Shown here in pieces: positions 6,894-10,342 of a stretch of DNA of 10,342 nucleotides. Under the pieces are notes generated by a model. It did not search any database. It had not been told where the DNA came from and saw only the letters and a list, made by a program, of their open reading frames with translations. The stretch is from an uncultured Lachnospiraceae bacterium (GTDB lineage Bacteria; Bacillota; Clostridia; Lachnospirales; Lachnospiraceae). The position numbers were made by a program, and so were the translations under genes. The DNA lies in assembly GCA_902782715.1 (NCBI GenBank), contig CACZOG010000019.1, positions 1 to 10,342 on the forward strand, given 5' to 3'. Position 1 is the stretch's first letter; each line of letters opens with the position of its first letter.

Positions 6894-7409
6894 TTGAATA
6901 TATTAACAGAAACCGAAAGACTTATAATAACGGAAATGACGCCGGATATGGCAGAGGATGTTCATTTAAACTCTCTTGATGAAGATACCAGAAGATTCGT
7001 TCCGGATGAGGTTTTCGAGACTTTGGAAGATGCCGAAGAAACACTGGAATTTCTTATATCACAGTACGGTTCAACCGAAGGACCGCTGGTATATGCCTTA
7101 ATTACGAAAGATACGGATAAAAACATCGGCTACGTTCAGCTTGTTCCCATAGGTGAAGGAAAATGGGAGATCGGCTATCACGTGGCAAAGGCATTTACGA
7201 ATAAGGGTTATGCCACAGAAGCCGTAAAGGCATTTCTTTCGGTGATGGCGAAAAAAGTCGGCGTGAAAGAGGTATACGGCATCCGTCTTCTTAAGAATAC
7301 AGCATCGGGCCGCGTACTGGAAAAATGCGGGTTTGAGACTTTCTTTACCGGAGAAGGCGATTATCACGACGGAGTATATGAGATAAGCAAGAGCGTTTGG
7401 AAGATCTGA
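6894..7409 (+). CDS. GNAT family N-acetyltransferase, RimJ/RimL-like, TTG start
   Basis: A 171-residue GNAT protein opening with TERLIITEMTPDMAED, the usual N-terminus of RimJ/RimL-type acetyltransferases, which modify protein N-termini or small amines. The acetyl-CoA binding segment is NKGYATEA (residues 103-110) after IGYHVAKAF, and NTASGRVLEKCGF is the typical C-terminal motif. The start is TTG at 6894, decided by GGAGG (6882-6886) 7 bases upstream; no in-frame ATG lies near it, and the ATG at 6875 is in another frame. The gap to the previous gene is 54 bases with no terminator, so co-transcription is likely. Substrate unknown. Confidence 0.9.
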   Translation: MNILTETERLIITEMTPDMAEDVHLNSLDEDTRRFVPDEVFETLEDAEETLEFLISQYGSTEGPLVYALITKDTDKNIGYVQLVPIGEGKWEIGYHVAKAFTNKGYATEAVKAFLSVMAKKVGVKEVYGIRLLKNTASGRVLEKCGFETFFTGEGDYHDGVYEISKSVWKI

Positions 7410-7442
7410 AAACATAAGAACAAAATAAAGGAGGCATAAAGT

Positions 7443-7916
7443 ATGGAAATAGTTTTCAAGAAACTGACGGAGAAAGAACTGGATACTGTCATAAAGATGA
7501 GGATCGATCAGCTGACTGAAGAATACACTTCTGAAGGAAGAACGGTTCCTGAGGATGTTAACCTTGAAGAGTCTTTAAGGAATTTTTATACTAAAAACCT
7601 GGCAGCAGGCACGTATGTTTCCTGGCTTGCGATGGACGGCGATAAGATAGTCGGAACGAGCGGAATGTCCTTTGCCGAGAAACCTCCGTACTTTACATGT
7701 ACTTCCGGAAAACTTGGAATCTTATCGAGCATGTACACGGATCCGAACTACAGACGAATGAAAATAGCAACGACTCTTCTTGATAAAGTGGTTAATGAAG
7801 CGAAGGAATACGGATGTGGAACGATTTACATCACGGCTTCGGATATGGGAGTTAAGCTTTATGAATCATACGGGTTCAGGCATAACGGAAATTTCATGCA
7901 GTTAAATTTTAATTGA
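7443..7916 (+). CDS. GNAT family N-acetyltransferase
   Basis: A 157-residue GNAT protein: N-terminal helices with KKLTEKELDTVIKMRIDQL, central strands WLAMDGDKIVGTSGMSF, then LGILSSMYTDPNYRRMKIATTLL and the C-terminal KLYESYGF turn. The acetyl-CoA loop R104-R105-M106-K107-I108-A109 has Lys where the family normally has Gly (R/Q-x-x-G-x-G/A), which may weaken cofactor binding; the rest of the fold seems intact. AAGGAGG (7428-7434) lies 8 bases before the ATG. It is the last of three GNAT genes, 33 bases after the second, and is followed by a strong terminator. Substrate unknown. Confidence 0.88.
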   Translation: MEIVFKKLTEKELDTVIKMRIDQLTEEYTSEGRTVPEDVNLEESLRNFYTKNLAAGTYVSWLAMDGDKIVGTSGMSFAEKPPYFTCTSGKLGILSSMYTDPNYRRMKIATTLLDKVVNEAKEYGCGTIYITASDMGVKLYESYGFRHNGNFMQLNFN

Positions 7917-7932
7917 TCTAAGGTGATTAAGG

Positions 7933-7966
7933 CGGGCAGGATTTAAAAGTTCCTGCCTGTTTTTTT
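7933..7966 (+). terminator. Rho-independent terminator of the GNAT cluster
   Basis: A 9-bp stem (7933-7941 with 7951-7959, one G-T pair) has a 9-nt loop and is followed immediately by seven T (7960-7966). It begins 16 bases after the stop codon of the third GNAT gene. Confidence 0.93.
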
Positions 7967-7987
7967 ATAAAAATTTTTAGGTTAGAG

Positions 7988-8016
7988 TTGACAAACTGTT
8001 TCAGAGGGGTTAATAT
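7988..8016 (+). promoter_or_regulatory. Probable sigma-A promoter for the ABC transporter operon
   Basis: A perfect -35 box TTGACA (7988-7993) is followed after 17 bases by TAATAT (8011-8016, 4 of 6). Transcription would begin near 8023, leaving an untranslated leader of about 260 nt before the ATPase start, and the first repeated operator-like site begins right there. Confidence 0.65.
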
Positions 8017-8025
8017 AACAGTCGC

Positions 8026-8219
8026 TTAAACGATTAAACAATCACTTAATTGAACTAAACCGATCCTGCGTTTTTGGGGAAATCTTTTTTCTTTTAAAGA
8101 AAAATAACATATTTTATTTTTCGATTTTAGAAAAATAAGAAAAGGTAAACTACAGGATTTTAGGTTTAAGGCGTAAGTGTCAGCGAATATGATAAAAATA
8201 CAGTTAAACAATTGTTTAA
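8026..8219 (+). promoter_or_regulatory. Operator-like repeats in the ABC operon leader
   Basis: The gene-free stretch 7917-8282 holds, besides the terminator and promoter, repeated copies of TTAAAC(A/G)AT: 8026-8034, 8034-8042 and 8204-8212 in direct orientation, and 8211-8219 inverted. The last two form a perfect 16-bp palindrome TTAAACAATTGTTTAA (8204-8219). The first pair sits just downstream of the predicted transcription start. Such symmetric sites are typical of dimeric repressors, for example TetR or MarR types, but no regulator gene is in the window. The rest of the leader is A/T-rich, with nothing I recognise as a riboswitch. Confidence 0.5.
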
Positions 8220-8282
8220 TGATTCTTGCAGGAAACATATTCGAAAAACTCAAGTTGAATCAAATGATTAAGGAGAAAAAAT

Positions 8283-8999
8283 ATGTCAGAACAGGAAAGA
8301 AAATTCTTGGAGATCGTTGATCTAAAAAAAGGTTTCGGAAGCGGCGATACAAGACAGGAAGTTTTAAAAGGAATGAATTTTACCGTATCAAAAGGCGAGT
8401 TCTGCGTACTCTTGGGACCTTCGGGCAGCGGCAAATCCACTCTTTTAAATATAATCGGAGGAATAGACAACCCGGATTCGGGCTACATCTCGATAAACGG
8501 AGACAAACTCCGCGACATGGGCGAAAAAGGCCTCACGAAATACAGAAGAAAACACTTGGGATACGTTTTCCAGATGTACAATCTCATCCCCAATCTTAAT
8601 GTCAAAGAAAACATCGAAGTCGGAGCATATCTTTCCGACAACCCCCTCGAAATAGACGATTTACTCCATACCCTCGGTCTTTACGATCACAGATACAAAC
8701 TTCCGAACCAGCTCTCCGGCGGACAGCAGCAGAGAGTTTCGATCGGACGTGCCATTGTAAAGAACCCTGATATTTTACTCTGCGACGAACCCACAGGTGC
8801 GCTTGATTACAACACATCCAAAGAGATCTTAAAACTCATCGAAGACGTAAACAAAAAATACGGCAACACAGTCATCATGGTTACACACAACGAGGAAATA
8901 AGAAAGATGGCCGATCATGTCATCAAATTAAGAGACGGACAGGTCCGCCACAACGATATGAACGAAAACAAGATCTCCGCAACGGAACTTGACTGGTAA
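8283..8999 (+). CDS. ABC transporter ATP-binding protein, MacB/LolD type
   Basis: A 238-residue ATPase that powers an FtsX/MacB-type membrane partner by ATP binding and hydrolysis at the inner face of the membrane. All motifs are intact: Walker A GPSGSGKST (45-53), Q-loop with Gln97 (YVFQMYNL), signature LSGGQQQR (144-151), Walker B ILLCDEPTGALD with catalytic Glu169, and H-loop His202 (VTHN). The GPSGSGKSTLLNIIGG and DEPTGALD wording marks the MacB/LolD/SalX family, whose members export peptides or lipids, resist antimicrobial peptides or transmit mechanical signals. The protein is of normal length with a short C-terminal extension. GGAG (8272-8275) lies 7 bases before the ATG. The permease gene follows after 78 bases that contain a hairpin repeat. 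Confidence 0.96.
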   Translation: MSEQERKFLEIVDLKKGFGSGDTRQEVLKGMNFTVSKGEFCVLLGPSGSGKSTLLNIIGGIDNPDSGYISINGDKLRDMGEKGLTKYRRKHLGYVFQMYNLIPNLNVKENIEVGAYLSDNPLEIDDLLHTLGLYDHRYKLPNQLSGGQQQRVSIGRAIVKNPDILLCDEPTGALDYNTSKEILKLIEDVNKKYGNTVIMVTHNEEIRKMADHVIKLRDGQVRHNDMNENKISATELDW

Positions 9000-9013
9000 A
9001 CATCGCTTCTGTT

Positions 9014-9064
9014 AAAGCCTTCCCCTTGTGGGGAAGGTGTCAGCGAAGCTGACGGATGAGGTGT
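9014..9064. repeat. Double-hairpin intergenic repeat element
   Basis: Two adjacent perfect hairpins: CCTTCCCC / GGGGAAGG with a TTGT loop (9018-9037), then GTCAGC / GCTGAC with a GAA loop (9039-9053), followed by GGATGAGGTGT. Translated on the minus strand it gives PSASLTPSPQGEG, which I recall from spurious ORFs over short interspersed repeats in clostridial genomes; that memory was not checked. It ends just before the permease ribosome binding site AAAGG (9066-9070) and lies within the presumed ATPase-permease transcript, where its RNA would fold strongly. Confidence 0.75.
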
Positions 9065-9077
9065 GAAAGGAAAAGAT

Positions 9078-10342
9078 ATGAAGAAAAAGAAAAAAGTTAT
9101 AAATCCCCTTATAAAAAGAGTTCCCAAAGAACTGCTCGGGGAATGGAGAAAATACCTTGTGATATTCCTGCTTCTCTCCCTGACCATCGGTTTTGTTTCG
9201 GGAATGTATGTGGCCAACCACAGTATGCTGATCTCCATAGCAAACGCAAACCGCGACAACAAGCTTGAGGACGGCCACTTCGAACTCGAAGAAAAAGCAA
9301 GTGAGGAATTCATAAAGGTCATCGAATCGGGTGAGAAAATAGATTTACGGGCATACTTCATTGATGAGGCACATAAGGAGATCGATGAAAAGATCGAGGA
9401 GGAAGCTCCCAAGACTTTAAAAGAAGAAGTTGAAAAAGAAGTAAGAAAAACCGTAAAAGAAGAGATAACGAAGAATGTTACCGATGCGGTTAACGAAGCA
9501 CTCGCGCCTTTCGCAGATTTTATGAGCGAAGAAGAAAAAAAGGCAAAGATCGATGAGGCTGTTGATGAGGCGCTTAAAGAAAACTATGAAAAGACAGTTG
9601 AAGAAGTCCTTCCCGATGCGATCGACGAGGCTTTAAAGAGCAAAGAATATTTAGAGGAAAAAGAAAAGGCCAGAAAAGAAGCTTACGAAGAAGCCGAGGA
9701 CGAGATAAACGAAGAATTTGACAAGCAGGATGCGAAAAAATCCAGATCCGTGCTTGAAGCCGAGAAGAATTTCGAGGTGACTCCGGTAGTTTTATATGAA
9801 AACTTTTATAAGGACGTTACCGAAGACAACGACCTTGACGGTAACTCAGACGGCAAAGTCAGAATCTATCCGATAAATTATGACATCAACATGGCGACTT
9901 TTAACGAAGGCAGAATGCCCGAGAAAGATAATGAGATCGCCATCGACAGAATGCATGCCGACAACAATGATCTGAAAGTCGGCGATAAGATAAACGTAAG
10001 CGGCAAAGAGTTCGAGATCACAGGACTTCTCGCATATGTAAATTACGCGACTCTCCATGAAAAGAACACGGATTTCATGTTTGATGCGATAAGCTTCGAT
10101 GTTGCAATGGTAACGCCCGAAGCCTGGGAAAACACCAAAGGAAAGACACATTATACATATGCGTTCAAATACGTTGATTCTTTTGAAAACGAAAGCGAAC
10201 AGAAAAAGATGTCGGACGATTTTTTGTCCGCACTCATTACACAGAGCGTAAAAGAAGAAAACGATCTTTTGGACTATGTTCCCGAATATTTAAACCAGGC
10301 GGTTCATTTCGCACCCGACGATATGGGTTCGGATAAGGAGAT
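9078..10342 (+). CDS. ABC transporter permease, FtsX/MacB-like (partial, 3' end outside window)
   Basis: The frame is open from ATG 9078 to the window end (421 full codons, no stop), so the gene continues. The N-terminus is very basic (KKKKK), then a conserved-looking cytoplasmic segment (PKELLGEWRKY) leads into one membrane span at about residues 26-46. Residues 75-234 are extremely rich in Glu and Lys with long helical runs and probably form an extracytoplasmic coiled coil. From about 235 a mixed region follows that resembles the MacB-type periplasmic core: VTPVVLYENF, MPEKDNEIAIDR (916 bases downstream of the start region), LKVGDKINVSGKEFEITGLL. The typical remaining FtsX membrane domain is not yet reached. 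AAAGG (9066-9070) lies 7 bases before the start. It pairs with the ATPase 78 bases upstream. The transported substrate, if any, is unknown; a signalling or peptidoglycan-hydrolase-controlling role is possible. Confidence 0.88.
   Translation, partial: MKKKKKVINPLIKRVPKELLGEWRKYLVIFLLLSLTIGFVSGMYVANHSMLISIANANRDNKLEDGHFELEEKASEEFIKVIESGEKIDLRAYFIDEAHKEIDEKIEEEAPKTLKEEVEKEVRKTVKEEITKNVTDAVNEALAPFADFMSEEEKKAKIDEAVDEALKENYEKTVEEVLPDAIDEALKSKEYLEEKEKARKEAYEEAEDEINEEFDKQDAKKSRSVLEAEKNFEVTPVVLYENFYKDVTEDNDLDGNSDGKVRIYPINYDINMATFNEGRMPEKDNEIAIDRMHADNNDLKVGDKINVSGKEFEITGLLAYVNYATLHEKNTDFMFDAISFDVAMVTPEAWENTKGKTHYTYAFKYVDSFENESEQKKMSDDFLSALITQSVKEENDLLDYVPEYLNQAVHFAPDDMGSDKE

Noticed and set aside
8086..8104. 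A/T inverted repeat in the ABC leader as a terminator or attenuator
   Set aside because: It has only a 1-base centre and almost no G-C pairs, so it cannot form a stable RNA hairpin.
8026..8253. Minus-strand ORF of 75 codons in the ABC leader
   Set aside because: Low-complexity A/T-rich translation without a recognisable domain or good ribosome binding site, and it covers the promoter-leader region of the ABC operon.
8915..9412. Minus-strand ORF of 165 codons across the ATPase-permease junction
   Set aside because: It lies antisense to the permease start and the hairpin repeat; its Ser/Phe-rich and PSASLTPSPQGEG segments are the complement of charged coding sequence and the repeat.

Overview
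The window looks like chromosomal DNA of a Gram-positive anaerobe of the class Clostridia, most likely Lachnospiraceae. This is inferred from moderate GC, strong GGAGG-type ribosome binding sites, TTG start use, a lipoprotein signal, and protein styles typical of that group (radical SAM/SPASM enzyme, GtrII-type membrane protein, MacB-like ABC exporter). No database search was possible, so the taxonomy is a judgement from sequence style. No rRNA, tRNA, CRISPR array, insertion sequence or origin is visible.

Layout. Bases 1-1050 (+) are the 3' part of an AMP-forming acyl-CoA synthetase gene, closed by a clear terminator. A good promoter then drives a lone polytopic membrane protein of GtrII glucosyltransferase type (1173-2762). 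A strong hairpin at 2802-2835 separates it from a convergent minus-strand group, read 6126 to 2859: a radical SAM/SPASM enzyme, then an overlapping gene for a membrane-anchored protein with a zinc ribbon and a Cys-Ala repeat tail, then a small lipoprotein. Divergent from this group, three GNAT acetyltransferases of different subfamilies lie in tandem (6330-7916, +) and end at a strong terminator. A promoter with a perfect TTGACA box, a long A/T-rich leader with repeated TTAAACAAT sites, an ABC ATPase (8283-8999) and the start of its FtsX/MacB-like permease (9078 to the window end) follow. A compact double-hairpin repeat lies between ATPase and permease.

The most interesting part is the radical SAM / Cys-Ala pair. 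The SPASM-type enzyme, with an extra N-terminal domain, overlaps by 11 nt a gene whose product ends in six uninterrupted Cys-Ala dipeptides flanked by Ser/Gly/Arg and two more cysteines. Predicted topology puts this tail in the cytoplasm, where the enzyme works. The hypothesis is that the enzyme modifies the tail (for example by thioether formation, as in ranthipeptides or sactipeptides) on a full-size membrane protein rather than on a small secreted peptide. The pairing and the repeat are seen directly; the chemistry is inference.

The ABC system is the second point of interest. Its permease carries about 160 residues of Glu/Lys-rich, probably coiled-coil sequence just after the first membrane segment, and its leader holds a 16-bp perfect palindrome plus related half-sites that suggest control by an unseen repressor.
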